DNA of 64,000 bases from Lytechinus pictus. Lineage: Eukaryota; Echinodermata; Echinoidea; Temnopleuroida; Toxopneustidae. The notes under the pieces were generated by a model. It searched no databases. It saw nothing but the letters and a program-made list of their open reading frames with translations, and was not told the origin of the DNA. Both the position numbers and the translations under genes were made by a program. The DNA lies in contig NC_087253.1 of the NCBI RefSeq assembly GCF_037042905.1, positions 21,469,001-21,533,000 of the forward strand. Reading direction: 5' to 3'. Position 1 is the first letter of the stretch. Each line of letters opens with the position of its first letter. Below are positions 10,954 to 24,900 of the stretch, in pieces.

Positions 10954-13154
10954 CATGGGCGGAAATCTGTCCCGAAAGGTAGGGGGGACAACAGGGGCGG
11001 ATCCAACCTTCGCCAATGGCGGGGGGCGAATTTTTTTTCTTTAGCCATATGTTAATCCCCGATCGGCCGCTCGAAGATGATTTTTGTTTGTTTCATTGAA
11101 GGAGTAGTCCTCATGGCCACTTTTTAGCTTTATTCTTATAATTCAACATAAATATATAATATCATAATCCTTATCTATATAATGCGAGCGCGAAGCGCGA
11201 GCAAATTTTTTTTTTTGGGGGGGGTAAATTTTATGTACTTTTTACTAAAATTTGAACATTCTGGGCAATGTTTGTTATCCTGAAAAAGATGTATATGCAA
11301 CTAAATAATTACTTCGAACGCGAAGTGCGAGCATACTGATGGAAATGGTTAGTCATGAATACGTTACATATTTCAACAATCAAATAATGCGAGCGCGAAG
11401 CGCGAGCTTAAATTTTTGCCTAAAGAATGGAAATTCTAAGCACTTTTTGTAACTGAAACATAATAATTATAATAGGTATATAACTAAACAATTGATGCGA
11501 ACGCGAAGCGCGAGGGGAAAATTTTTGAGATTTAGACCTAAGAACGAGACACTCTATTCATGTTTTGTAAATCATGAAAAGGATGAGTAATTGGGGGCCT
11601 TTCTTACACCCGGTCCTTACATTAATAATGCGAGTGCAAAGTGCAGCCATAAAATGTTTTTTTTTATTTGAACTGATCGAAAAAGTACTTGTTAAGGACT
11701 GCTTGCACTTAGCCATGAAGACGTTACATATTTCAACAATCAAATAATGCTGGCGCGAATCGCGAGCTGAAAATTGTTGACATTTCTACAAAAAGAATCA
11801 AAAATTTTAATAAATTGTCGTAATCGTGAACAGGGTAGCTATATAACTAACCAATTGATGCAAGCGAAGCGCGAGCAGAAAACTTCGAGATTTAGACCAA
11901 AAAACAAGACAATCTATTCATGTTTTGTAAATCATGAAAAGGATGAGTAATAGGGGATCTTTCTACATTAATAATGCGAGCACAAAGCGCGAGCAGAAAA
12001 TTTTTGATATTGTGATCTGAAACTGGATAATGATTTAAATAGAGAACAAGTTGAATATTTGAATAAACATGCGCGTGTTTCAGATTTAGACCTAAAGTCT
12101 AGGCATTCTACACCTCTTTTATCATGAAAAATCTGTAGGAAAATTGTGAGGTGGATATGGATCGCACTCAATAAAGAGCTGATATTTTTCATTGTTATTT
12201 GAGTTTTGACATAGGACCGGGACATCCTTGGGACATGTCATATGAAAATGATAATATCTTCCTATTCCTCTTGCTAAGCGCGAGATGAAACAAAAGGGAC
12301 AATTTAATCATTACATTATTAATATCTTATTAATTAATGCCTAATGAGGGCGTGAAATCTGATGATATTATGGCCTGGAAACTGGACATTTCAAGCAATT
12401 TTGTAATTATGAATAGAATACATCAGTCAAAATATTATTTTACCAGTAATGCGAGCGCAAATCGCGAGCCGAAATCTTTGATAAACTGTCATGAAAATCA
12501 ATATTGAGACATACATAAATCGCCAATTAAAATGCGAGCGAGTAGCCAGCGCTATCTGTTACGTTTTGACCCGCGTTTCGACAATCAGACTTGGTTTTTT
12601 TAAACTAAATGGAATACACAAAAATAATAGGTACTTAATAAATCGAAATTTGCGAGCGCTCAGTGCAAGCAGAAAATGTCAATATTTAGACCATGAAGCT
12701 GTCACTTTTACAGAGCACCTTTTAAAAATCAGTTTGTAAATCACACAAAATAATGAAAGTTCGATTTCCGAGGTGAAATGTATAATGACTTCCAAACTTG
12801 ATATTTAAGCTCCATATTGAAAAATCACCTGACAGGCAATGCGAGCGCGAAGCGCGAGCGAAAATTTCATATAGTGACATGAAAGATTCTTTTTATTTTC
12901 CAAGTCTTCCCCTCATCTTATTTTAGTCACTCTGGAAAATTTGACAAGCCCCCCCCCCCAAAAAAAAAGAAGGTTTTCACCCAAAATGTAAGGTCATTTA
13001 GTCCAAAATACATGTATTATTTCGAATGTGATTGATGCATTTTTCTCCATCATAAAAGACCAAAAATATTAGGGGGACATTTGATATTGTGTCCCCCCTA
13101 CTATTTTTGGTAGGGGGGACACGTCCCCCTGTCCCCCTGGGATTTCCGCCCATG
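10954..13154 (+). mobile_element. hAT-like non-autonomous element with 8-bp TTCACAAC target duplication
   Basis: Ends CATGGGCGGAAATC and GATTTCCGCCCATG, flanked by identical TTCACAAC at 10946-10953 and 13155-13162. An 8-bp duplication is typical of hAT-type transposition. The 2.2-kb interior has no transposase. It carries about eleven copies of a motif close to GCGAGCGCGAAGCGCGAGC, often 110-130 bases apart (near 11184, 11386, 11497, 11975, 12838 and others), and begins with a CAGGGGCGGATCC phrase shared with the element near 49396. Confidence 0.78.
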
Positions 13155-13557
13155 TTCACAACAACATAATTACAAAAGAATTCGCGAGTGTGACAACTAG
13201 CTTTCTTAAATTATGCAGTTTACTATGTAATACTGTCTCTAGAAAGAAATTATTTCAATATATTTATTCAAACCCATGATTGTGTTATTATTGCAATGTG
13301 TTTTTTTTCAAAAAATTTTATTGGTGAATTATAAGGGCCGCGGGTCCCGAGCACAATTTTCTTTTACCCGTACATCGACGCTAGGTACGATATAAAGTGA
13401 AAATAAATTATCGATTCGATTCTGTAACAAAATAGATCACTAGCTACTTGTTTTATGAAAACATTTTCTTTTAACAAATAAAGTTGGTGTGCGAGGCTGC
13501 ATAATTTTTAACAAACTTATTTTGAACAGAATATTAAAAACAGGATCTAGAAACACT

Positions 13558-13667
13558 TCGCGCTCCATACACTATCTCCGTGGTTTGCTAATTTGCGACC
13601 TTGCGAAGAACTTTAGAGGGTGAGGCTACGTGCTCGATTGAACGGAAGAAATGACAGAAAGAGAAAG
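13558..13667 (+). other. Possible non-coding first exon and promoter area of the dehydrogenase gene
   Basis: A less AT-rich stretch ends at the strong donor GAAAG|gtaagt at 13667. Joined to the acceptor before 15777 it would give a 5'UTR with a short upstream frame (ATG at 13651) that stops inside exon 2 in another frame. There is no direct transcript evidence. The start is arbitrary. Confidence 0.35.
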
Positions 13668-13799
13668 GTAAGTGCTTTATTTAATACCTGGCAATGGCAT
13701 TGAAGCTTACATTAAATGCCCATAAAATGTTTTATTTGGTAAAGATCTTTGATGAAGCTGCAAACGATTGGATATTCCTGCTTCTTACAAACGCCAAAT

Positions 13800-13905
13800 G
13801 CAGCTCGACGAGAACGCGGACGAGGTCCTCGGCGCAGAGGGGGCGGGTCGCGGGCGGTCGGTCGGTGCGGGTCGCGGTCGGTCGGTGCTTGCCAAACTTC
13901 AGTCG
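13800..13905 (+). promoter_or_regulatory. GC-rich patch with GC boxes
   Basis: A local GC island in otherwise AT-rich DNA, with GGGGGCGGG near 13839 and repeated GGTCGGTCGGTGC units. Its position just after the putative first exon would suit a promoter-proximal element. The open frame across it is not a gene. Confidence 0.35.
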
Positions 13906-15776
13906 CCTAGTCAGAACTAAATTTAAATAAGCGTCGCACTAACTTTTGTTAGCATTTAATGTAGCAACCAAGATTATATCATAACCTTGTAAAGATAGGG
14001 TGTGAATGGAGTAAACAAAATCAACGTGTCTGACTGTATGCATGGTAATTGGTATGAGACTTAAATAAAACTTAATAAAAGGAAAATCATTAAAATATGA
14101 AAGGCTGTGAGTGTGACCCTGTGCTGTGTGTGAAAAAGCGAATTTATATATTTTATTCGTCGGGTATTTATTGACTATAATTTAGTCTTGTTATCGCAGT
14201 TTTTTGTTTTCATTCATCACCTTAACACACTAATCAACATCATTCATTGATTTAAAGTAATCTCACACTGGCCCCCGATTTATTAGCCCCACCCCCCCAA
14301 AAAACCAAAAAAACAAGGCTTTTTATTACTCAACTAAAAAAAAGTGGGGGAAGGGCAAGATGAAGCTGTTTATACTATAGATCTATACTATAGCTCAATT
14401 AACTGTTCAAATTGTATTTGAGTATTTTTTTTTTTTGGTGCTCATGATAATTATTCCAATGCCTTTGGATGGAAAGCCTACTACAGTACAGAGGTCTACT
14501 TATGTCATGAAAATAAGAATGAGCAAACACAATGGAAATAATCCACATCATAGGGGAGAAAAAGTGACTGAACAGTTCACTTTGAGGTGGATTTGTGGAT
14601 ATATTACAGCTAGCACACAATTTAGTAGAATTTATAAAAGACATCACTAATGTTTTCCAAATAGGCCTTATATTTTTTTGTAATAATATTTTTATAGGCC
14701 TACTTCATTGTTATTATTTGCATTCCTATTCATTTAGAAATGTTTAATAGTTTTATAATACCTCTCCAACGTTCACAGGAAAGCTAAAAAAAAAAAAAAT
14801 TAACGTGTTTAGTAACATTTTAGTTATTTTTATAATTTTTTTTGCTGAACTTTATAAACACATGTTGTCTTTACCATACATAAATTTTCTTTCCTTTGCC
14901 CCGTTTTCATAACCTTTGATTAATGATAAAGCATGCCAGTCAGAAAGGTTAAAACCAATTTCGATATTTCAAGTATGGTAAAAAAAAGATGGAAAGGGGG
15001 TGGGAGAAAAATAAAGGGAAACGTAAAATTGATTGTTTGGACCTACATGTACAGTGTAGATTACCCCAGAGAAGTTAAATTGACATCAGTTTAAGGTCGT
15101 CTAGCTGGCCTAAGACGACCTGAAAGTAATGCCAGCCCCCAAACAAAAATAACTTGGTGCCATATCCCACATAAACTGCATCAGCGTGCGATTGGATGAC
15201 AAAAAAATGTAAAAAAGTGTCAGGGTGGCTTGCCATAAACACATTTTCTCTTTATGCCGACAGTGGCGGGCGATGTGCAAAGAAGATCATGCCTACGTAG
15301 GACATGTCTGGAGGTGTCTTTCAAAGGACCATTCTTCGTATCGCCCAAATCGGCTTTGTGAAACAGTTGAGCGATATCTCGTTCTTATATTACGTAGAAC
15401 GGTTCTACGAAAGACCCATCCATCAAATTGTTATTCAAAGACAGATCTTTTCCATGTGATGTGGCATGAGAGAGAGAGAGAAAAGAAATCAGCAATTTCA
15501 CATGAATTAAGTTGAAATATTGATCGAATAGTAGAGAGAGTTCTGAGTCCTGTCCAACTATCTAGTTAAATAGATCTAGAGTAGGCCTAGATTGAAAATT
15601 GTGAGATTATTGATGTTGAAACTGAGAGAGCACAAATCAATGTCTTTTGTTCGTGATATATGAATGTCAGTCAATCCTGTTTTTTAATTGATACTTTTGG
15701 ACCTGGAGATCTAGGTCTAGTTGCGAACCACATATCATGATGATTACGCTTTTTCCTTGTTAATCTTTTTTTACAG
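13906..15776. other. Intron-like non-coding stretch
   Basis: AT-rich with poly-A runs. It contains a small hairpin at about 15093-15121 (AGGTCGTC / GACGACCT) and a GA microsatellite near 15470. No supported gene. Confidence 0.5.
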
Positions 15777-15799
15777 GACTAATTTTGATCTCCCTTGTC

Positions 15800-15918
15800 A
15801 TGGCATTTTCACCAGCTTTCCCTGCAGTGCTACTGCGTAGCACTAGTAGAACCTTAAAGGATTGCTTACATGTAAGCAGAAGGTTCTCACGATCGCCTCA
15901 TTTATCGCAGGAGGCAAT
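15800..15918 (+). CDS. Dehydrogenase coding exon 1: presequence (residues 1-40)
   Basis: The ATG at 15800 begins [20 protein letters not shown] and the exon ends ...SQEA plus AT. The acceptor TTTTTACAG at 15776 makes 15777-15799 5'UTR. The sequence is basic and hydroxyl-rich. The AT joins the T of the next exon to give Ile40. Confidence 0.82.
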
Positions 15919-18900
15919 GTAAGTTTGATTGGATGTTGAAGTGCTTTTAAGTGGTGTATAAACTAAAAGTTTAACCATTTTCTCCATTTTCCTTGTACTG
16001 TACAGTATGTTAATGACAAGCACGGTTTTCGCAGGGTATCTGAGTGTTTTGTGAAGGACACAAATGAAAAAAAAACAGATGGCAAAGTCAAACATGCATG
16101 TAACATATGGGGCAGCTGCTCGTACAGTCAGTGTTTCCACTCTTCCCGAAATCAAATGACGTTACAAACCAAACACTTGAAATTCTACTAACCTAATGTT
16201 AAATGGATTTTCCTCAGACTTTCACCATATTTTTTTTTAAATTTATTTTTTATCTGGCATTTTTACCACAAACTTCTCATGAGGGTGATGTTAGCCCTTT
16301 AATAACCTAAACCTAAGATCTTGAATTTGGATCAAAAGTTCTTGCGGTGTATGAAAGTTTGTTGTTTGTTGACAGGTTCTATCAATTGCAACTATGACCA
16401 AGTGAAGACCATGACGCAATTATACCCACATGTAGACCAATTTGTGTGCCTTTGCTTTTGGATGTATTGTAGAGCTGTAGTGTGAACAGGGTTCTGTATT
16501 AGTTTTATAGTGATATCTGTTAGATTTGTCACTATGCTTTATACCACCCTCTCTCCTCTGTTATTAATCAAAATTCCATCTTTTCCTCCATCACCTTTTA
16601 ACGTTCTTTCAACATACCAGATTCACTCCTCCATCCATGCCTTTTGTTCATGAATGTTCACACACATTTCAAGTGTAGCCAAGTTCTTATTCCCTGATTA
16701 GTTTTTTTTTCACATCAATGTTCAGTAGCAGCTATTACAATTATATTTCCTGTATGTCATTCGCATATTCATTAATAAACTAATAATTTTATAAAATAAT
16801 TTTCATAGTTTGTGTCTTTCTGAGTGGGTTAACCATTGACCTTTTACATGGGCTAACTAATCAATTATGCCTGTATACAACCAAAAAGAAATTTTATCTA
16901 AACAAATGGTAATCTCAGGAGTCCCCCATCCCATGTTAAAGGGATGCTCCAGGCTGAAGATATTTATATCTCAACAAATAGAGTAAACTTTACAGCTCTA
17001 GCAAAATGCTGAAAATTTGATCAAAATCAGATAAAAAAATAATGAAGTTATTCAAGTTTAAAGATTTGCATTATTCTGGTGAAATAGTTCCTTGCATGTC
17101 TTCATGAATGGTGGGCTGATGATGTCATATCCACACTTGTTCATTTGTATTTTATTATATGAAATTAGGTTTATTCAAAAACTTTCTACCAAGAACTAAA
17201 ACAATTGGATTGACAACTGATTAAGTTTACTTTATTATTTTTTTATTGCTGCAACTTGTTTCATCATTATGGAGACACATCATTTACACATTTACGAAAA
17301 AATGAAACAATTATGATTTCATGTAATAATATATTAAAGGAAAGGGAAAGTGGGGATGTGACATCATCAGACCACATGATGAATATTCATAAAGACAGCC
17401 TAGAACTCTTTCACCGGAATAATGCTAATCTTTATTCAATAACTTTGCTATCCGATTTTGATGAAATTTCCAGGATTTTGCTGTGTGAATTTTAATCTAT
17501 TTATATTCAGATATAAATATCTTAAGCCTGGAGTATCCCTTTAATGCAGCTTAAATAAAAATTTCATACACTGTATAGTCCATTATTAAAAAGCAACAGA
17601 AATCTGCACTTCTTTTTAATTGATAATCTTTTGTGATGCTTGTATTGCTTACAAGTCTTAGAAAAGGGAAAACAAACTGATATTTCTTGTGTTCATGTGA
17701 TTGTAAAATGAAGTAGGTTTACATGTACCTGGTGGGCGTCTCATATTAAAGCTGTTCGTAAGTTTAGAGCGACTTTAAGAACGACTGGTGATCCTTTCTT
17801 GTGTAAATGGTATATTCATTGGCGATGATTTAGCGCATAAGAAAGGATCACCAGTCGTTCTTAAAGTCGTTCTTAACTTTATACGAACAGCTTTATGAAC
17901 GGCCCCCAGGCAATTTGGTATGATTTTGCCATGTTTATCATTTGTCATGCAGTCGACATCATTTGCTGTGTTCACTTGCTGTGCACAGTACTTGTACTTT
18001 ATTAGGGTGCCAGCTATTCATCATTTTCTTATTTTTTAAAATAGATTATTACACCTGCTTGTATCAATGTTAGCAGGGAATAATTTTGCTTTACAAATTT
18101 GAATAGCATTTTTGGTCTGTAAGAGAAAAGCTCTCAAGTAAGTAATGAATGTACAGTCCTATGTAAAAATATGCTATACAAAAGACAATATGCATAGCAG
18201 TCTTTCAAAAATTATGTAAAGCAAATTGCGATGCGATACCAGGAAATATATTCCCTGCATTAGTTATCCATCTGGTTTTATACAGGTGTGTTTTTACTTG
18301 ATTTTTGTTGTAATTACTGTACATGTGTGTCTTTAGGGATAGTTGCTTGTTTGTTTCGAAACTGACTCCAAATGTACTGGTATAGGCCTACCATTCAAAA
18401 TAAAATACATGTAAATATATAGCCTTGATCAGTTGTGAGTAGATTTTCTTGATATGATTGTACATTAATTTGCTCTTCATAATTAAAAAATTGAGATGTT
18501 GTTTTCCATTTTTTTCGTTATATTTAGGGATTTTATGAAAGAGTATTTTTTTATTAGTTATTCCTTACATGTATAATTAAGAGAAGAGAAGTATTCAAAT
18601 TCATTTTTGAAAATTGTGGAGAGAGATGCATGTAATACTTACCCCCCCCAGCCCCCCAAAGTTTTTTTTTTTAAAGAAAATCATTATTCCACAATCCATC
18701 CTTGTGAGTGTCAAAGTTGTGATGTCATATATTCATCTCATTAGTGCACAATTACATGTATGTATGTAGTTGAGTTTTTCTTTCCACTTTTATTAGTGCT
18801 GTGAATATAGCCTACATGTACACCTGTTGAGTTATGTAACATGAATTGAAAATATATACTGGTATGATTGATAACCCATCTGCTGCACATGTTTTTGTAC

Positions 18901-21900
18901 ATTCACAGTTTCACTAAATTGTTAGACAGTCGAGTTAAAGGACAAGTCCACTCCAACAAAAAGATGATTTGTATAAAAATAACACTGAAAATTTCTTTAT
19001 TATGTAAAATAAGAAAGTTATGACATTTTATAGTTTGGCTTAATTTCACCAAACAGTTATATCCACATCCTGGTCAGTATGCAAATGAGTTGAATGATGA
19101 TGTCATGATCATCCACTCACTATTTTTATGTATTTTATTATATGAATTATTCTAATTTTTTCCTCATTGCCAAGTGAAACTATTAATTCGTCCCTGAACA
19201 TGTGGAATTAGCATTTAATACTATATGGTTCAGTCAAGTTGGTCCTTATTGTCAAATCTATAAAAAATAATATTTTCTATAATTCAAACAATAAAAAACA
19301 AAAGAAATAGTGAGTGATGGACATCAACGTCTGTCTCATTTGTATGTCACCGAGTTATGCATATCACTGTTTTGTCAAAAATAAGCGAAACTTTAAAATG
19401 TCATAACTTTCTTATTTTACATCCGATTTTGATGAAATTTCAGTGTTATGCTAGTTTGATTTTTTTTTATTTATTCATACATGTATCAACATTTTTCTGG
19501 GGTGGACTTGACCTTTTATCTGACAGTGATTTATTGGAACTATTTTCAGCATTCTCAATATTGGAACACAGTGAATTCTGTGCCTGGCTTTATCGGCTGC
19601 TCTCCGCATCTGTAGAGGAGCTGAAGGAATGCATAATGTCTCGATGTGTAAATTTTTATGGCTTATTTCATGTCATATAATGATGAGAGCCAAAGTGCTA
19701 TTTCCATTTCTCGGTGAAAGGTACAAGTGTCAACATATTTAGTGATACAAAATTATCATTTTATTGCTTGAAGAAAGAAAGGCAGCAAAAAAAAATGATA
19801 CTCTTGTTTGCTCTATATTAAAAAGTGGGTCAGTTTTAGATAAAATATAGCCTCAGAATGGAAGCATGTTTGCTTTGTACAACAGGTCCCTGTAACATGA
19901 AGCTTTAATAGCAATTGATCCATCGTCCTGATTTTACAATTGATCATACACAATAATCAATGCGATCAATCATAGAAATCAGCGCATGATCAATAACTAA
20001 GCTTTATGTTTAACGGGGCTCTGGTATACATGTACTTGATGTGATGTTTATTGGAGTGACATGATTGATAGTGCAAAGGTCTATATCAAGGTTCATGAGT
20101 GTGTTGAAAAGTAGACCATTTTCTCTTTGGACAGCATGCCACACTCTAGAGTGCACATAATTGTGTTTACTGTATACGGGGTGGTATTTTGAACAGTAAG
20201 TGTAAGAAACGGGTTAACTTTTTAATGATTCTATGCTTGAGAAAACTTCAAAATGACGCTTTTCATTCGAAAGTGTTGATAAATTAAAATCAAATATGAT
20301 ATCTCTTGTTCATGATTTGCCTGATTGACTTCTGTTTGCATTTTAATTTCTCCATCAATCAAATGATTTTATAGTGGAAGGATCATGAAAGAGCACAGTA
20401 TATAATGGCTTGTTGGAGATGATCTTTTGAAAATAATCATGATAAACCTAAACTCTGGCCTTTCCACCATATTATCACAAGGATTTATGTACCTGTAAGC
20501 TTTAAAGCCCGGCAAACACTACACAATCTGATACAATGTTTAAAAAAAAAAAAAATTGCGTTTTTCATAAATATGTGAAAGATCAAAGCAGTCAAATTAT
20601 TTTTGTAAAGTTCAGCATGATACTAGGGGGAAAAAAAAAAAATCAGAAATCTGCTAGAGTCCAAATTTGCTTCAAGTCAAAGCTGATAATAATGTAATTA
20701 TGATTTGAAATAGAATGTGAGTTTATTACTAGATTCTAGGCTCAATATAGACTGGAATTTCAGTTTCAGTGTTGTAAATATTTGGAAGTTCAATCTTAAA
20801 GATTTTATGGGTTGGAAACTTTGAATGTTCTCATAAATTCAGTTAAAAATCAAATCACATTTTATTATGTAGTATGCGCTGGGCTTAATATGGAGCATCG
20901 AAAGGTTACTAAACCACGCGTGAAGAGAAAGGAGTTTAGACTAAATTTAAACACCATGATAGTTGAGCATTTCATGGAGAGATTTGTCAGTGATTTTCTT
21001 CAACTAATTTTCTCTAGTCATTCTGAGTGAATGCAAGGATTTTCGGTTCATAGTGACTGCGTCAATCTGCAACATTGGAGGGAATGGAGATTTTTGGGGG
21101 CCTTTTCTCGTTTTCCAGGACTCGAGCATTTCGGGGGCAAAATCATCCCAAGACCCTGCATAATTTTTCCCTTGTTATCATTATCCTTTGAAACTGGAAT
21201 TCCTGACAAACTAAAGGTTGATGATCGAGAGGGCTGGTATTAAATGCATTTTTATTGTCTGTTTTTTATTCCGAACAGTGATTACGGATATGTGGCGGTT
21301 GCGGAGGCCCAGGCCTTCATGGAGAGGTGTATGGTTGCCACAGGGGTTTCCACCGATCATGCATCAGCCCTAGCGGAAGTCCTGGCCTGTGCTGACCATA
21401 GAGGGCACTATAGTCATGGGATGAACCGCTTAGGTTAGTGAATAAATATACTGCAGTGTTGTCAAGTGCATTTATTCATGTTCCCCTTACGATGTACATT
21501 TTGGTAATGTTGACAAACAATTTGGACACTGATACAGGTACATTACATTTCATTCAATCTTTCTGATGTATGGAGGTAGATCAGTAGGCCATGAAGATGA
21601 TCATTAGTTAGGTAGGAATGACTGAACACACGACCGGTGACCCTTATTTTGTGCTGAGTAAGATACCCCAAGTGTTCCCTTTTGAAGATAATTGTAGTGC
21701 ATTTTCTTGTATAACCTAAGAACACTGATAACAATATTGACTTTTCCATTCAAATGCTTGTAAATAAAGTGAATTTTAATCTACAAAGATCAAGCATACT
21801 AATACCTGATGGGAACTAAAAGAAAATGGTCACCAATTGTTTGTGAACTTACAGTGTACATACATGTACAATAAATTATACCCCTATGGTCATAATTCAG

Positions 21901-24900
21901 AGCCATTTCTTTTACGCAGGAATCTCGAAAAAAATTTCATTTTCATTTCAAATCTTTACATTTCATCATAGGTAAAATCATGGGGAATAAGGGTGCTGCA
22001 TAGTGTCTTTATAGAGGGATTCATGTTAAAAGATGCCTTACTAACTTTTGACAAGTTCTCTAAATTAGAGAGAATAAAGGCTTTCAGCACCATTTCCTAC
22101 TCATATAATATAGGCGTGATATTACTATTATTTTTTTCTTTTTCAGAAATGTATGTTAAAGACATAAAGAGTGGTATCACAGAGAAGACTGGAGAGCCTA
22201 CTATATTAAAGGTAACTACATATTAATACCCCTCCCGTCAAATTCATATTGATGCTGGTCAAGATGATCTTGTTGGGCTAAGCGGGACAAGAGTTGTTTC
22301 TAGTCTGTCCAGGGCCCCATCTTACAAACAGTTACAATTAATCCAATCAATCGTAACTCTATGGAAATCCATCAGTGTCGTAATTTTTTCTACATAAAAT
22401 TTAAAAATGTCCTTTGTAAACAGGCTAACACACCAAATTGTCAAGAAAACAATGAATTTATGTAATTTATGTCATATTTAGAAAACATTTGAACATTCCT
22501 ACATTTTTAGATGTTGACGTTGCTGGCTGTCCATAGTTGTGATTGATCGGAATAATCACAACTCTCTGTAAGATGGGGCCCAGGGATCCATCTTGCAAAG
22601 TGTTGCAGTTGATCCAATCAATCTTAACTCTATGGAAATCCATCAGTGTCATAATTTTTTCTACATGAAATTTTCAAAATGTCCTTTGTAAACAAAGGCG
22701 AACACACCAAATTTTCAAGTAAACAATGAATTTATGTAATTTACTTCATATTCAGCAAACATTTTGAACATTCCTGCATTTTAGATGTTGACGTTGCTGG
22801 CCGTCCATAGTTGTGATTGATTGGAATAATCACAACTCTCTGTAAGATGGGGCCCAGGGATCCATCTTGCAAAGTGTTGCAGTTGATCCAATCAATCTTA
22901 ACTCTATGGAAATCCATCAGTGTCATATTTTTTTCTACAGGAAATTCGCACAATGTCCTTTGTAAACAAAGAGAAGCACAGTGAATTTTCAAGGAAACAA
23001 TGAATAAATGAATATACGTCATAGTTAGAAAATATTCTGAACAAACATGCATAATAGATGTTGCCGTTGCTAGCCGTCCATAGTTGTGATTGATCAGATC
23101 AATCGCAACTCTTTGTAAGATGGGGCCCTGCTATTCACAATATAAGGAACAATATCGAAATTCAATTTGAGGTGCACAGACATGCCCTTCATACAGGAAG
23201 ATTATATATTTTATTTCCTTTGACATTGTGGCCTCTATGATGAATATTCATGGACTTTCAACCAACTGGGATGGTAAATCAATTTCCTTGCATCCGTTGA
23301 TTCTATCAGCAGACTGCACAATATTTCATATTTTAGTGTCGGGAGACAATGATGGTATAGTCCTCTTATAGAACTCCTAAATGGCTAGATGTGAAAGTAC
23401 AAACAATGTAGAAACAAGTTACAATTTAGTTTAGTAAGGACAATTTTGAAATTGAGGAATGAAGGTTTAATTATTATTTTACAAACAAATGTATTCTTAG
23501 CCAATCAGATGCATGAATATGTATTTATGAGATCATATCATGGGCCCCCATGGACGATTCCCATCAAAATTTGCTGAAATGCACAAATGGAAAATTGATG
23601 ACATCACACTTTTGTACACTGTACTCTAATTTGACATCTTTCTCGTTCATGCAGGAACTTGCAGGTACAGCTTGGGTGGATGGTAATAATCTACTAGGTC
23701 CCGTCGTGGGGAAGTTCTGCATTGATCTTGCCATAAAGAAAGCCAAGGAAGCCGGTATAGGATGGGTGGTTGCAAAAGGTAGGGGTCTTTTTTTATCACT
23801 ACAGATGTTTTATATCAAATTTGGTGATATATGTACATGTAAGTGTTTGGTGTTGGTGTTTGATCAAATTATACACCAGCAATAGCACCAAATTTGAAAT
23901 TTGGCTAGTACTTGGACTGAAGTAGAAATTAACTTCAGTATTTTAACAGGTGTAGATTGGAGTTTTCACCAGCCATAGCACCAATCTAGATATGATTGTA
24001 ATACTTGGACTGAATTTGATTTAAGAGTTCAATGTTAACAGGTGTTTAGCACCAATCTAGATATGAGGCTAGTACATGAATGAAGTAGAAATCAAGTTCT
24101 CTGTTCAAGGGTTGGTGTTGGTTCAAAATTTTCAACAGACTTAAGTAAGACTTGAGATAAGGTTGGGACTGGGCCTGATTAATTGATTGATTGGGACTAA
24201 AGTCACTTGATATTGAGTAATCAATGATATGACCCGTTTTCTAAGCCCACATTAAATGTTGGCCATAGAATGATAAGCCCAATTTTCACCTCTAATGCCA
24301 ACTCAACAGCATATCACTGCTTTTCTGATATAACCTTGTTTCTTAGACTGTTTTTAGACAATGTGAGGTTGACACCATTGACATATTTGTAAAATAGAGC
24401 TTTTTCCGGGCTACCCTTGACGTTTTAAAATTTTGAGATACAAGAATATCAGATACTGTACATGTATATTGTAATAAAGCAGAATATTGTTATCATTATT
24501 AGTGATGTTCCTAGTTAATTTTATCTTGGTCCATAATAATACTTCTACACAGGTTCCAATCATTACAGTATTGCTGGATGGTACACATTAAGAGCTATAG
24601 AGCAAGGGATGATTGGTCTTAGTACTACAAACACATCACCTCTAGTGGTACCTACACGAGCAAGAAAGGTAAGTGGGAAGGGATGATTGGTCTTAGTACT
24701 ACAAACACATCACCTCTAGTGGTACCTACACGAGCAAGAAAGGTAAGTGGGATGGGATAATTCATGCATTTCATAAAAGCATGCATGGAACTTGTGCCCT
24801 TATTGTATGGTCACTCATTGGTGTCAATCCTTTGATATTGGCAACTAATGTTTCTATTTTGAATTGATTAAAAACCTATTTGAACACTGTGTTCTCGAGG

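Larger units (their letters stand above)
15919..21278. other. Dehydrogenase intron after coding exon 1
   Basis: 5.4 kb of AT-rich non-coding DNA with MITEs at 16937, 17744 and 18936. 19517-21278 has no recognisable feature beyond poly-A runs. The small open frames at 20812-21243 show no conserved protein and lack splice support. Confidence 0.6.

Noticed and set aside
11184..12860. CRISPR-like array of regularly spaced GC-rich repeats
   Set aside because: The repeats are short and variable, spacers are similar to each other, and the array lies inside a transposon in a eukaryotic genome.
13694..13930. 78-residue frame with an Arg-rich GC-rich tail
   Set aside because: It spans an apparent intron and GC island, lacks any family match, and its composition explains the open frame.
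24680..24742. A second, alternative copy of dehydrogenase exon 5
   Set aside because: It has no acceptor and would break the frame. It is a tandem duplication of the exon end only.
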